DNA from: DASVTU01 sp036387415
Lineage (GTDB): Bacteria > Acidobacteriota > Blastocatellia > Pyrinomonadales > Pyrinomonadaceae
Length of the DNA stretch: 64,000 nt
Assembly: GCA_036387415.1 (NCBI GenBank)
Contig: DASVTU010000019.1
Location: 1 to 64,000, forward strand
Reading direction: 5' to 3'
The position numbers were made by a program, and so were the translations under genes. Shown piece by piece: positions 33,719 through 43,361 of the stretch (position 1 is its first letter; every line of letters starts with the position of its first letter). Below the pieces are notes generated by a model. That model had not been told where the DNA came from, did not search any database, and saw only the letters and a list, made by a program, of their open reading frames with translations.

Positions 33719-34489
33719 GTGAAAATTGCTACGTGGAATGTTAATTCGATAACGGCGCGCTTGCCGCTCGTTTTGCAATGGATGCGTACGGCGCGTCCTG
33801 ATGTGCTGTGCTTGCAAGAGACGAAGTGCATGGACGAACGTTTTCCACGCGAGGCGTTTGCCGAACTCGGCTACGTCTCGGAAACGTTCGGGCAGAAGAC
33901 TTACAACGGGGTGGCGATAGTTTCGCGCACGGCGTGCGAAGACGTGCAGCGCGGATTTCACGACGATGCGGAGGACGCACATGCGCGCCTGCTCGCCGCG
34001 ACAGTGAAGGGGATTCGCATCGTCAACATCTACGTGCCGAATGGTGCGTTCGTCGGTTCCGATAAATACGACTTCAAACTTCAATGGCTCCGACGCCTGC
34101 GTGAATTCTTCGACGACCATTACTGGAACGACGACGACGTGCTCGTCTGCGGTGATTTCAACATCGCGCCCGAAGACCGCGACGTGCACGACCCCGAACA
34201 GTGGCGCGGCAAAATCCTCTTTAGCAAACGCGAACGCGAGGCGCTCGAACATCTGCGCGAATGGGGCTTCGTCGATGCGTTTCGATTGCACAATGCGGCG
34301 GGCGGAGAGTTTTCGTGGTGGGATTATCGCGCGGGTTCGTTCCGTCGCAACACGGGACTCCGCATCGACCACATCTGGGTGTCGGAAGCGTTGGCCGCGC
34401 GTTGCGCGGGCGCGTGGATTGACCGCGAGCCGCGAGGCTGGGAGCGTCCTTCCGACCACACGCCCGTCGTGGCGAGTTTCAAAAGTTGA
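33719..34489 (+). CDS. xth: Exodeoxyribonuclease III
   Basis: A GTG start at 33719 gives VKIATWNVNSITARLP, the usual N-terminus (256 residues, normal length). This AP endonuclease/3'-5' exonuclease repairs abasic sites. Visible catalytic landmarks are the metal-binding Glu in CLQETKC, NIYVPNG, CGDFNIAP with Asp and Asn, RIDHIWVS, and the terminal SDHTPVVA with the catalytic His. It precedes the SDR gene on the same strand by about 130 bases. Confidence 0.94.
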   Translation: MKIATWNVNSITARLPLVLQWMRTARPDVLCLQETKCMDERFPREAFAELGYVSETFGQKTYNGVAIVSRTACEDVQRGFHDDAEDAHARLLAATVKGIRIVNIYVPNGAFVGSDKYDFKLQWLRRLREFFDDHYWNDDDVLVCGDFNIAPEDRDVHDPEQWRGKILFSKREREALEHLREWGFVDAFRLHNAAGGEFSWWDYRAGSFRRNTGLRIDHIWVSEALAARCAGAWIDREPRGWERPSDHTPVVASFKS

Positions 34490-34528
34490 ACCGGAAAACA
34501 GAACGCGCGTCGAAGTTCAAAAGTTGAA
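34478..34528 (+). repeat. Duplicated 13-bp element between xth and the SDR gene
   Basis: TTCAAAAGTTGAA, itself an imperfect palindrome, occurs at 34478-34490 (end of xth) and at 34516-34528. The copies are 38 bases apart, each followed by CCGG or GCGG. Possibly an operator pair or a small duplication. Confidence 0.4.
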
Positions 34529-34619
34529 GCGGAGCGCAAGGCTGAAGGGATGTGGGGAGAGTGAGCCGAAAACTGAGTTCTTGAGTTTGAAACAGGGAAG
34601 CAGCGAGGTGCAAGCGACG

Positions 34620-35645
34620 ATGAAGGAAAAAAGCAAAGAAGCATTGATGCTGGCGGTGGCGGGCGCGGGCGCACTGCTGGCGGCGCGTGCTTTCGCGCGT
34701 CGTTGGAATGCGTTCGACTTTCGCGGCAAGACCGTGTTGATAACGGGCGGTTCGCGTGGGTTGGGATTGGTGCTGGCGCGCGAGGTGGCGCGTGAGGGCG
34801 CAAACGTCGCCATCTGTGCACGCGACCCGCAAGAACTCGAACGCGCACGCGTCGATTTAGTGCATCATGGCGCAAACGCCATCGCTTTTCCCTGCGACGT
34901 GACAGACCGCACGCAGGTCAAGGAGTTGATCGATGTCGTCCGTCATCACTTCGGCGGAATTGACGTGCTCGTCAACAACGCGGGTGTGATTCAGGTCGGC
35001 CCCGTCGAGGTGATGACGCTCGAAGATTACGAAGAAGCCATGAAGACGCATTTTTGGGGGCCGCTCTACACGACGCTTGCCGTGCTTCCAGAGATGCGTC
35101 GGCGCGGCGAGGGGCGCATCGTCAACATCGCATCCATCGGCGGCAAAATCGGCGTGCCGCATCTTGTGCCCTACAGTGCGAGCAAGTTTGCTCTCGTCGG
35201 TTTGTCGGAAGGCTTGCGCGGGGAACTGGCGAAGGATGGCATCGTTGTCACAACCGTTTGCCCCGGACTGATGCGGACCGGAAGCCCGCGTAACGCTACC
35301 TTCAAGGGACAACATCGCGCCGAGTACGCTTGGTTCGCCATCAGCGATTCGCTCCCCATCAGTTCGATGCAAGCCGAACGCGCGGCGCGGCAAGTTATCG
35401 CGGCCACGAAGCGCGGCGACGCCGAGGTGATTCTATCCACACAGGCCGTGATAGCGATTAAATTCCACTCACTCTTTCCAGAACTTTCGGCAGACATACG
35501 CGAACTCGTCGGTCGTCTGCTACCCGCCGCAGGGGGCATCGGCACGCGCCGCGCGAAGGGCAAGGATAGCCAGTCCGAACTCGCGCCCTCATTGCTGACT
35601 CTCTTGAGCGAGCGTGCGGCGGAGCGAAACAACGAAGTCGCTTGA
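34620..35645 (+). CDS. SDR family oxidoreductase with N-terminal hydrophobic segment
   Basis: Start chosen at 34620, giving 341 residues; the longer upstream frame is a shadow of xth. A hydrophobic N-terminal stretch (LMLAVAGAGALLAARAF) may anchor it. A classical short-chain dehydrogenase follows: TGGSRGLG cofactor loop, NNAG, catalytic Ser in NIASIGG and YSASK with the catalytic Tyr and Lys. An extra C-terminal region of about 80 residues extends beyond the normal 250. NADP preference is hinted by the Arg in the loop; the substrate is unknown. Confidence 0.9.
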   Translation: MKEKSKEALMLAVAGAGALLAARAFARRWNAFDFRGKTVLITGGSRGLGLVLAREVAREGANVAICARDPQELERARVDLVHHGANAIAFPCDVTDRTQVKELIDVVRHHFGGIDVLVNNAGVIQVGPVEVMTLEDYEEAMKTHFWGPLYTTLAVLPEMRRRGEGRIVNIASIGGKIGVPHLVPYSASKFALVGLSEGLRGELAKDGIVVTTVCPGLMRTGSPRNATFKGQHRAEYAWFAISDSLPISSMQAERAARQVIAATKRGDAEVILSTQAVIAIKFHSLFPELSADIRELVGRLLPAAGGIGTRRAKGKDSQSELAPSLLTLLSERAAERNNEVA

Positions 35646-35707
35646 GATTCAAAGCGACAGAGAGCCTCGCATGGCAAATCTGGAAACGTTTCTAAGGGAG
35701 AGAAATT

Positions 35708-36481
35708 TTGGGCAAAGACGAGCAGAAGTGGCCGGACACTATTTGGATTGTGCGGCATGGCGAGAGCGCGGGGAACGTGGCGCGTGATGCGGCTGAAGCG
35801 GCGGGGCATCATGTGATTGATATTCCGACGCGCGACGCGGACGTACCGCTCTCGTCGCTCGGCGAACGCCAGTCTGCCGCGCTCGGTCGTTGGTTTGGAC
35901 AAATGTCGTCGGACGAGCGGCCAAGTGTCGTGCTCACGTCGCCATACGTTCGAGCACGCGAGACGACGCACTTAATACTCGACGCGGCGGAGATTGACGC
36001 CGAAGACATCACCTACACCCGCGATGAGCGTCTGCGCGAAAAAGAGTTCGGCATTCTCGACCGTCTGACCAAACACGGCATCGCGCACAAGTATCCTGAG
36101 CAGGCGGAATACAGACAGGCGCTCGGTAAGTTTTATCATCGCGCGCCGGGCGGCGAGAGTTGGTGCGACGTTATCCTGCGGTTGCGAAGCGTCGTCGATA
36201 CGCTGACGCGCGAGTACAGACGCGAGCGCGTGCTCATCGTGAGTCATTCGGTCGTCGTGCTCTGCTTTCGCTATCTGCTCGAACGCATGAGCGAAGAACA
36301 GATACTCACCATCGACCGCGAATTGGACGTTGCCAACTGTTCCGTTACTGCTTACCGCTTCGACCCTTCGCTTGGCAAAAAAGGCAAACTCGCCCTTGAA
36401 CTCTTCAACTTCGTCGCGCCGCTCGAAGAAGCGGGCGAACCCGTCACCACGAAAAAAGATGCCCCCGTCGCACCGAAATAA
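35708..36481 (+). CDS. Histidine phosphatase family protein
   Basis: A TTG start at 35708 is preceded by AAGGGAG (257 residues). The catalytic signature VRHGESAGN is near residue 15, and the second catalytic His is in VLIVSHSVV near residue 180. VLTSPYVRARETT and KEFGILD, with phosphate-binding Arg, match phosphoglycerate-mutase-like phosphatases. Substrates range from sugar phosphates to alpha-ribazole phosphate. It lies immediately upstream of the NAD(P)HX dehydratase gene, 25 bases apart. Confidence 0.9.
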   Translation: MGKDEQKWPDTIWIVRHGESAGNVARDAAEAAGHHVIDIPTRDADVPLSSLGERQSAALGRWFGQMSSDERPSVVLTSPYVRARETTHLILDAAEIDAEDITYTRDERLREKEFGILDRLTKHGIAHKYPEQAEYRQALGKFYHRAPGGESWCDVILRLRSVVDTLTREYRRERVLIVSHSVVVLCFRYLLERMSEEQILTIDRELDVANCSVTAYRFDPSLGKKGKLALELFNFVAPLEEAGEPVTTKKDAPVAPK

Positions 36482-36506
36482 ACGCGAGACACGCGGCGAC
36501 GAAAAC

Positions 36507-37451
36507 ATGCCGCCTTGCGCGGGCGGCGTTCGAGCGCACGATGCGAAAGACGAGCGGCCAATCGTTGTGACGCCCGGCGTGTTGCGGCGGCGTCTGCCCC
36601 TGCCGCAGCCCGACGAAGCAGGCGACAAAGAGGAACGCGGGCGTGTGCTCGTCGTCGGCGGTTCACCGGAGATGCCGGGCGCTATCATCCTCGCCGCGAC
36701 CGCCGCGCTCCGCGCCGGAGCAGGCAAACTTCAGTTAGCGACGTGCCGCAGTATCGCCACGCAAGTCGCCACGAACGTGCCGGAATCGCGCGTGTTCGCG
36801 CTACCGGAAACCCGAAGCGGGAGCATCGCTCTCGCCGCCGCGCAGGAATTGATTGAGCGGGCATCGCAGGTACAAGCATGTGTCGTCGGCCCCGGCATGG
36901 TGAACGAAACGGCTGTCACGCGTCTGCTCAAAAAAATCATTCCACGCGTTGAACACGCGACACTCATCCTCGATGCCGCCGCCCTCATCTGTCTTGCCGA
37001 CGACGCCGCGCTCCTTCACACGCTTCGCGGCAGAGCCATCATCACTCCTCACGCGGGCGAGATGGCAAAGATTACGGGCGCGACTAAAACTTCCATCGAA
37101 CAGGAACCGCTTGAGTCGGCGCGTCGCGCCGCACGCGAACTGCGCGCCGTTGTCGTCTTGAAGGGACGTGAAACGTTCATCGCCGCGCCCGACGGCACGG
37201 TCTACAGCAACCGTGCGGGCAACGTCGGCCTCGCCACTTCCGGCTCTGGCGACACGCTCTCCGGCATCATCGCCGGACTCAGCGCACGCGGTGCCGCTCC
37301 GCTCCAAGCCGCCGTCTGGGGCGTCTATCTCCACGCACGCGCCGGAGACCGCCTCGCACGTCGGATAGGACGCCTCGGCTTTCTCGCACGCGAACTCCTC
37401 GCCGAAATTCCCCGCCTGATGTCTGAATTGGATAGAAAAAAGCCGCTCTGA
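36507..37451 (+). CDS. nnrD: ADP-dependent NAD(P)H-hydrate dehydratase
   Basis: 315 residues from the ATG at 36507; further upstream Mets lie inside the phosphatase gene. A ribokinase-like YjeF C-terminal domain repairs hydrated NADH/NADPH using ADP. Visible are VVGGSPEMPGAIILAA, VVGPGM, LILDAAAL, ITPHAGEMAKI and NVGLATSGSGDTLSGIIAGL with the catalytic Asp. The N-terminal epimerase domain usual in bacterial fusions is absent, so epimerase must be encoded elsewhere. The coding end overlaps the first base pairs of a strong hairpin. Confidence 0.92.
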   Translation: MPPCAGGVRAHDAKDERPIVVTPGVLRRRLPLPQPDEAGDKEERGRVLVVGGSPEMPGAIILAATAALRAGAGKLQLATCRSIATQVATNVPESRVFALPETRSGSIALAAAQELIERASQVQACVVGPGMVNETAVTRLLKKIIPRVEHATLILDAAALICLADDAALLHTLRGRAIITPHAGEMAKITGATKTSIEQEPLESARRAARELRAVVVLKGRETFIAAPDGTVYSNRAGNVGLATSGSGDTLSGIIAGLSARGAAPLQAAVWGVYLHARAGDRLARRIGRLGFLARELLAEIPRLMSELDRKKPL

Positions 37452-37510
37452 TTCGCACAACTCAAAAGGCAGACGAGTGTCCGTTAACAGCCTTTTGAGT
37501 TGTGCGAATC
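37450..37510. terminator. Perfect 21-bp hairpin between convergent genes
   Basis: Left arm 37450-37470 and right arm 37490-37510 are perfectly complementary (outer bases GATTCGCACA, inner AAAAGGC). The 19-base loop begins AGACGAGTGT. It sits between nnrD and preA, which converge, and would work in both directions. Confidence 0.8.
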
Positions 37511-37570
37511 ACGCAACGCGCTTCTTCAACTTGCGTGCGCTTCTGAGCGAGAGATTAAAACCGGAGAGCT

Positions 37571-38839
37571 TTAATCGGCGGTCATCGTTTCGGGTTGGCG
37601 GGTGGTGAGTTCGCGCCATGTGAGAGGTTGTGTGCCGTCGTCGAGGCGTACCATCGAGATGCAACCGGGTGAAGGGCAGACGAGATAACAGAGGTTGCAG
37701 CCGACGCATTCCGTCTCGTCTACGACGGGGAATCGCTGGTCGCCAATCATGGTCAGAGGAATGCACTGGTGCGCGCCGTCTTCGCAGGCGATGTGGCAGA
37801 GGTTGCACTGGATGCATTTCGAGTGGTCGATGCGTGCCACGGTTTTGTAGTTGAGGTCGAGGTTGCCCCAATCCGTGACGCGCGGGACGCTGCGACCTAT
37901 GATGTCGCGCACCGAAGCGAAGCCTTTTTCGTCGAGATAGTTGGAGAGGCCGTCAATCATATCTTCGACGATGCGATAACCGTAGTGCATGACGGCGGTG
38001 CAGACTTGCACGGTGGACGCGCCGAGGAGAAGAAACTCGGCGGCGTCGCGCCATGTCCCGATGCCGCCGATACCGCTAATCGGCACGCGCACTTCCGCGT
38101 CGCGCGCCAGTTCGGAAACCATGTTGAGCGCGATGGGTTTGACGGCGGGGCCGCAGTAGCCACCGTGCGCGGCCTGTCCGTTGACGTTCGGATGGGGAAT
38201 CATCGTGTTGAGGTCAACGCCGATGATGGAGTTGATGGTGTTGATGAGTGAGAGCGCGTCGGCTCCGCCCTGTACCGCCGCGCGTGCGGGTGGGTTGATG
38301 CTCGTTACGTTGGGCGTGAGTTTGACGATGACGGGAAGACGCGTCGCTTCCTTGACCCACTCCGTGACCATGCAAGTGTATTCGGGCACCTGTCCCATTG
38401 CCGCGCCCATGCCGCGCTCGCTCATCCCGTGCGGACAACCGAAGTTGAGTTCAACGCCGTCCGCGCCCGTGTCTTCGACCTGTTTGGCAATCTCATGCCA
38501 AGCCTCGCGTTTCGATTCGACCATCAGAGAGATGATGAGCGCGTGCTTCGGATACTTCCTTTTGCATTCGCGTATTTCGCGTAAGTTCACATCGAGCGGA
38601 CGGTCGGTGATGAGTTCGACGTTGTTGAGACCCATCATGCGTTGCGGCCCCATATCGACGGCGGCGAGACGCGAGCAGACGTTTCTAATCGGTTCGCCGA
38701 GCGTCTTCCAAACCGCCCCGCCCCATCCCGCGTCGAACGCGCGCTCGACCATCGAACCCATGTTCGTCGGCGGCGCAGAGGCGAGCCAGAAGGGATTCGG
38801 TGATTCGATGCCAGCGAAATTAACTCTCAGGTCGGCCAT
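37571..38839 (-). CDS. preA: NAD-dependent dihydropyrimidine dehydrogenase, subunit PreA
   Basis: 422 residues. The FMN-binding TIM-barrel subunit reduces uracil and thymine to dihydro forms, the first step of reductive pyrimidine breakdown. DPD-type N-terminus FAGIESPNPFWLASAPPTN; catalytic region VELNFGCPHGMSERGMG with the active-site Cys; then GGIGTWRDAAEF for FMN phosphate. Two 4Fe-4S clusters close the protein (CIQCNLCHIAC and CVGCNLCYLVC). The gene is last of the minus-strand pyrimidine cluster, 75 bases after preT. Confidence 0.95.
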   Translation of the reverse strand: MADLRVNFAGIESPNPFWLASAPPTNMGSMVERAFDAGWGGAVWKTLGEPIRNVCSRLAAVDMGPQRMMGLNNVELITDRPLDVNLREIRECKRKYPKHALIISLMVESKREAWHEIAKQVEDTGADGVELNFGCPHGMSERGMGAAMGQVPEYTCMVTEWVKEATRLPVIVKLTPNVTSINPPARAAVQGGADALSLINTINSIIGVDLNTMIPHPNVNGQAAHGGYCGPAVKPIALNMVSELARDAEVRVPISGIGGIGTWRDAAEFLLLGASTVQVCTAVMHYGYRIVEDMIDGLSNYLDEKGFASVRDIIGRSVPRVTDWGNLDLNYKTVARIDHSKCIQCNLCHIACEDGAHQCIPLTMIGDQRFPVVDETECVGCNLCYLVCPSPGCISMVRLDDGTQPLTWRELTTRQPETMTAD

Positions 38840-38914
38840 GATTCTAACTCCTCGAAATAACTTTGATGATGACGATCTTGACTGTTGTCTGAAACGTTGA
38901 CGGAGGATGAAACG

Positions 38915-40345
38915 TTAATCGTGCGTATGTGCGCCGACTGAATGAGTCGCTTCCAGAAGCGGCACGCGTGCGCCCGCAAACTCCACACGTTCGCCCGTCA
39001 AACTTTCATGAATCCCTTGCGCGGCGAGCTTGCCCATCTGCGACGCATCGACGGCTTCGCGCCCACCGTTAACGCAGTCGCCGCCCGCGAAATATTTTGG
39101 GTTAGTAGTCTGCATCGTCTCCTTGTTGACATTGATGCGCCCCGCCGCGTCGAGCGTGAGGCCGTCAATCTGTTCGAGAAAGGCGCGCATCTTTTGCTGC
39201 CCCGTCGCCTTGATAACCATATCAACCGGAACTTCAAACTCCGAACCTTCGATGGGACGAGCCGTGCGACGACCCGAAGCGTCTGCGTCCGTGAGTTCCA
39301 TCCGCACGCAACGCAGGGCAGCGACCCGCGCACCGTTTGCGTCCGCGATGATTTCTACCGGAGCCGTCTGCCAGAGAAATTCCACCGCGTCCTTCTTCGC
39401 CAGTTCATACTCATATTGATAAGCGGGCATCTCGCGCTCAGAGCGTCGATAAACCATCAAGACGCGCTCCGCGCCGAGACGCTTCGCCTGCGTCACAGCA
39501 TCAATCGCCGTGTTACCCGCGCCGACCACCGCCACCGTCCGACCCACGGGAACGCTTCGCCAATCGCGCGTCTTGATACGTTCAATGAAATCGAGCGCAT
39601 CATAAACACCCTCCAACTGTTCGCCATCAATGTTAAGGCGCGACGTTTCGCCGAGACCGACGGCGAGGAAGATGGCATCGTGCGCGCTCTCCAAATCCGC
39701 CAGAGACACGTCGCTACCGACCGCCGTGTTCAGACGGAAACGGACGCCGAGACGTTCGACCATCGCCGCTTCGTCGGTCGAGACGCGCTGCTGCATTTTG
39801 TATTCCGCCATGCCGTAGGTATCAAGTCCGCCCGCGAGCGGCTTGCGGTCGTAGATGGTAACGGCGTAGCCGAGCCGCGCGAGATACGTGGCGCAGGAGA
39901 GTCCGGCGGGACCGGAGCCGACGATGCCGACCGACTTACCGTTGGGCGTACCCGCACGGAAGATGTTGCCGCCGCGACTCATCAGGGCATCAGTCGCATA
40001 TCGTTGCAGGCGTCCGATTTCGATGGGTTTATCCATCAGAGTCTTTTCGACGCACGCGCCCTCACATAAAACTTCGACGGGACAGACACGCGCACACGTT
40101 GCGCCAATCGGGTTGGCATCGAAAATCACACGCGCCGAACCCGTTAGATTGTCGCTCGCAATCTTTTTGATGAACGCGGGCACGTCGATATGCGTCGGGC
40201 AGGCGCGCGTGCACGGCGCGTCGTAGCAATAGACGCAACGGTTAGCCTCAAACATCGCCTCCGCTTCCGTGAGCGGCGGCGCAATCTCATGAAAGTTTCG
40301 CTCGATTTGCGTGAGGTCAAGTGGTGAATCGTGTGTGACCGACAT
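38915..40345 (-). CDS. preT: NAD-dependent dihydropyrimidine dehydrogenase, subunit PreT
   Basis: 476 residues. A GltD-like flavoprotein subunit that passes electrons from NADH to PreA. The N-terminus holds cysteine clusters (CVYCYDAPCTRACP and CARVCPVEVLCEGAC) for 4Fe-4S centres. FAD binds at GSGPAGLSCATYLAR and NAD at GAGNTAIDAVTQ. A final GGDCVNGGREAVDA segment is typical of the family. Directly upstream of preA, as in other bacteria. Confidence 0.95.
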   Translation of the reverse strand: MSVTHDSPLDLTQIERNFHEIAPPLTEAEAMFEANRCVYCYDAPCTRACPTHIDVPAFIKKIASDNLTGSARVIFDANPIGATCARVCPVEVLCEGACVEKTLMDKPIEIGRLQRYATDALMSRGGNIFRAGTPNGKSVGIVGSGPAGLSCATYLARLGYAVTIYDRKPLAGGLDTYGMAEYKMQQRVSTDEAAMVERLGVRFRLNTAVGSDVSLADLESAHDAIFLAVGLGETSRLNIDGEQLEGVYDALDFIERIKTRDWRSVPVGRTVAVVGAGNTAIDAVTQAKRLGAERVLMVYRRSEREMPAYQYEYELAKKDAVEFLWQTAPVEIIADANGARVAALRCVRMELTDADASGRRTARPIEGSEFEVPVDMVIKATGQQKMRAFLEQIDGLTLDAAGRINVNKETMQTTNPKYFAGGDCVNGGREAVDASQMGKLAAQGIHESLTGERVEFAGARVPLLEATHSVGAHTHD

Positions 40346-40493
40346 CTGTTTGTCTCTCCACTACCGATGTTAAATTTAGCAATGATACGAAAACTCAAAA
40401 GACGACGCCGACAAGATTTCCCACGACACCGCCGACAACTTTCTACTTACAGCAGACCCCTGCCCGACAAATGCCCGATGCATTCTCTAAAAG

Positions 40494-40880
40494 TCATAAC
40501 TCCGCGTCGGCTTCAATCTCAATCAGCATCTCCGCATCAATCAGACGCGCGACCTCAACCATCGTCGTCGCAGGCATCACTTCACGAAAGAACTCACCGT
40601 GCGCCCGCCCGTATTCTTCCCAACGCGAAATGTCTGTGACGAACATGCGCGTGCGAACGACGTGCTCCAATCCCGCGCCGAGTTGCTTGAGCGCGCGTTC
40701 GATGTTCCTGATGGTCTGCACCGTCTGCGCGTATGCATCGCCTGCGCTGACGACATTGCCATCGTCGTCGGTCGCCGTCGTCCCCGTCACATAGATGCGT
40801 GTGCCGACGCGCACCGCACGCGAGTAGCCGACAATCGGCTCCCACTTCGTCCCCGTCGAAACGCGCTGCCGCTCATTCAT
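40494..40880 (-). CDS. RidA/YjgF family protein
   Basis: 128 residues from 40880; the long upstream frame overlaps the ureidopropionase gene. The RidA trimer fold is shown by YSRAVRVGTRIYVTGTT, AQTVQTIRNIERALKQLG and the conserved VVRTRMFVTD, where Arg binds the carboxylate. Members remove reactive enamines/imines or deaminate aminoacrylates (as RutC in the Rut pathway). Two bases separate it from the beta-ureidopropionase gene, so the two are surely co-translated. Confidence 0.9.
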   Translation of the reverse strand: MNERQRVSTGTKWEPIVGYSRAVRVGTRIYVTGTTATDDDGNVVSAGDAYAQTVQTIRNIERALKQLGAGLEHVVRTRMFVTDISRWEEYGRAHGEFFREVMPATTMVEVARLIDAEMLIEIEADAEL

Positions 40881-40882
40881 AA

Positions 40883-41752
40883 TTATTCGTCGGTCAGTTG
40901 TTCGTAGCTCTCCGGTCGGCGGTCGCGGAAGAACTGCCATGTGTTGCGAACTTGCCGAATCATGTCGAGGTCTAAATCGGCGACGACGAGAGCATCCTTA
41001 TCGCGCGGGGCTTCGGCGATAAACTGTCCACGTGGGTTGCAGAAATAACTCTGCCCGTAAAACTCTCCGATGTCCCACGGCTGTTCGTGGCCGACGCGAT
41101 TAATGGCACCGATGAAATAGCCGTTGGCGACGGCGTGCGCCGGTTGTTCGAGTCGCCAGAGATACTCTGAGAGTCCGGCCACCGTGGCCGAAGGATTAAA
41201 GACGATTTCCGCGCCGTTCAAGCCGAGAATACGTGCGCCTTCGGGGAAGTGGCGGTCGTAGCAGATGTAGACGCCGATGCGGGCATAGGCCGTATCGAAG
41301 GCGGGATAACCGAGGTTGCCGGGTTTGAAATAGAACTTCTCCCAGAAGCCGGGCGCGACGTGCGGGATATGGTTCTTGCGATACTTGCCGAGATATTTTC
41401 CGTCGGCATCAATCACGGCAGCCGTGTTGTAGTAGATGCCCGCAATCTCCTCTTCATAAATCGGCACGATGATAACCATGCCGTGTTGCTTGGCGACTTC
41501 CTGCATCAACTTAACAGTGGGGCCGTCGGGCACGCGCTCAACGGCTTCGTACCAGCGCGTCTGCTGTTCGGCGCAGAAGTAGGGCGTTGTGAAGACTTCC
41601 TGCATGCAGAGAATTTGCACGCCCTGTCGCGCCGCGTCTTCAATCATGCGGAGATGCTTTTCGATGTTGGCGCGTTTGATTTCTTCAATCGGCGCGTCGG
41701 TCGGCCCCGCGTGCGTCGCTTGAATCAAACCGCATTTCACAGTTCGTCCCAT
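40883..41752 (-). CDS. Beta-ureidopropionase (N-carbamoyl-beta-alanine amidohydrolase)
   Basis: 289 residues from 41752, with GAGGAATT upstream of the ATG. A nitrilase-superfamily enzyme with the Glu-Lys-Cys triad visible: CMQEVF, KYRKNHIP and YICYDRHFPE. In this cluster it most likely cleaves N-carbamoyl-beta-alanine to beta-alanine, ammonia and carbon dioxide. By sequence alone N-carbamoylputrescine amidase is an alternative; the neighbours preTA and dihydropyrimidinase decide for the pyrimidine role. Confidence 0.9.
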   Translation of the reverse strand: MGRTVKCGLIQATHAGPTDAPIEEIKRANIEKHLRMIEDAARQGVQILCMQEVFTTPYFCAEQQTRWYEAVERVPDGPTVKLMQEVAKQHGMVIIVPIYEEEIAGIYYNTAAVIDADGKYLGKYRKNHIPHVAPGFWEKFYFKPGNLGYPAFDTAYARIGVYICYDRHFPEGARILGLNGAEIVFNPSATVAGLSEYLWRLEQPAHAVANGYFIGAINRVGHEQPWDIGEFYGQSYFCNPRGQFIAEAPRDKDALVVADLDLDMIRQVRNTWQFFRDRRPESYEQLTDE

Positions 41753-41805
41753 AATTCCTCCATCAATTCTCAAATCTTGAATCTTCGGTGGAGCGTCGGG
41801 GAGAA

Positions 41806-43335
41806 TCAGACTCCAGCCCGCCCACTCTTCACCTCAGACTTCATCAAAACGTAATAGAGCACAAATCCTAACGCGAAGGTGACGAACCATGCGTAGGTGT
41901 AAAGCGTGTCTGTAAAACCGGCTTCCGCGACCTGTCCGCCGGGTGTTGTCGCGGCGCGTATGAATCCCGGCACGACGGGCAGGATGGCGAAGACGAGTGC
42001 CACGATAGCACGCCAGTTGAAGCCGTTCGAGTAAGCGTAGCGACCGTGCGGGTCGTAGAGCGCGGCGAGGTCGAGTCGTTGGCGGCGCAAGACCCAGTAG
42101 TCGCAAATTAGGATTCCGGCAATCGCGCCCATCAGTCCAGAATAGCCGATGAGCCACGTGAAGATGTACGCGCCCATCGACCCCATCAACTTCCACGGCA
42201 TCATCACAACGCCGAGCAGCGCCGTTATCAAACCGCCTGTTACGTAGGAGATGAGTTTCGGATTGAGATTGGAAAAATCGTTCGACGGCGAGACGACATT
42301 GGCCGCCATGTTGGTCGTCAACTGCGCGGCGAAAATTACCACGGTCGCAAAAAGGATAATCGCTAAGCTGTCGAAGCGTTGCATGAGTTCGACGGGATTC
42401 GGAATCGCCACGCCGTAAATCAAGAGCGTCGCGCTCGTCACCGCGACGCCGATAAAGGCGAAGGCCGTCATCGTCAAAGGAAGGCCGAGCGCCTGTCCGA
42501 GCATCTGCGAACGCTGTGAACGCGCGTAACGCGTGAAATCTGGAATGTTGAGGCTGAGCGTCGCCCAGTAACCGACCGAAGCGGTGAGCGAGCCGGGAAA
42601 TATCGTCCAGAAGTTGTTCTGTTGTTTCTGTAGCGCGCTCGATTCCGCGAGCACGCGTCCCAATCCGCCTGCACGCCACGACGCCCACGCCAGAAGCACC
42701 GCACCGCCCGCCAGCAGGAGCGGTGCCGACCACGTTTCCAGATGCTTGATGCCTTCCACGCCCTTGAGAATGATGAAAACTTCGATGCCCCAGAAGAGAA
42801 AAAACGCGAGCCACGTATGCACGGCGACTCCAAGCACGGACGCGCCGCCGAGCAGATTGTTCCACGCAGGACTCATCACGCCGAACAGCGCGTCGAGCGC
42901 CGTCCCGCCAATCCATGTCTGAATCCCGAACCATCCGCACGCCACAATCGCACGCAGGATGGCAGGAACATTCGCGCCGCGCGTCCCGAACGAAGCGCGA
43001 CAAAGGACGGGGAACGAGACACCGTATTTCGTGCCCGCGTGCGCGTTGAGAATCATCGGCACCAGCACAATCGTATTGCCGAGCAGAATGGTTATCATCG
43101 CCTGCCACCAGTTCATGCCTGCCTCGACAAAGCCCCCGGCCAGCGTGTAGGTCGTAATCACGACGCTCATGCCAATCCAGAGCGCGGCGATATTCCACGT
43201 TGACCATGTGCGTTCACGAATCGTGGTCGGCGCGAGGTCGCGGTTCCAGAGGGGGCTGCCCGACACATCCACGTGCAACTCCTCAAAATCGCGTCGCGTC
43301 TCCACAATCTCCCGGTCGATAGATTCAGTAGCCAT
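41806..43335 (-). CDS. NCS1 family nucleobase:cation symporter
   Basis: 509 residues with about 12 hydrophobic helices. NCS1-type marks include LWNRDLAPTTIRERTWSTWN at the N-terminus, MNWWQAMITILLGNTIVLVPM, and CGWFGIQTWIGG in the third helix region. Close relatives import uracil, thymine, hydantoin or allantoin with Na+ or H+. It sits between beta-ureidopropionase and the SIMPL gene, so uracil/thymine or dihydropyrimidine uptake is the natural reading. Confidence 0.93.
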   Translation of the reverse strand: MATESIDREIVETRRDFEELHVDVSGSPLWNRDLAPTTIRERTWSTWNIAALWIGMSVVITTYTLAGGFVEAGMNWWQAMITILLGNTIVLVPMILNAHAGTKYGVSFPVLCRASFGTRGANVPAILRAIVACGWFGIQTWIGGTALDALFGVMSPAWNNLLGGASVLGVAVHTWLAFFLFWGIEVFIILKGVEGIKHLETWSAPLLLAGGAVLLAWASWRAGGLGRVLAESSALQKQQNNFWTIFPGSLTASVGYWATLSLNIPDFTRYARSQRSQMLGQALGLPLTMTAFAFIGVAVTSATLLIYGVAIPNPVELMQRFDSLAIILFATVVIFAAQLTTNMAANVVSPSNDFSNLNPKLISYVTGGLITALLGVVMMPWKLMGSMGAYIFTWLIGYSGLMGAIAGILICDYWVLRRQRLDLAALYDPHGRYAYSNGFNWRAIVALVFAILPVVPGFIRAATTPGGQVAEAGFTDTLYTYAWFVTFALGFVLYYVLMKSEVKSGRAGV

Positions 43336-43361
43336 GTTTATCTTTGAGGAATGATGCTCCG

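Noticed and set aside
33680..43207. Long antisense ORFs opposite xth, nnrD and the NCS1 carrier
   Set aside because: High-GC coding DNA leaves long open antisense frames; they mirror confident genes and lack motifs or ribosome sites.
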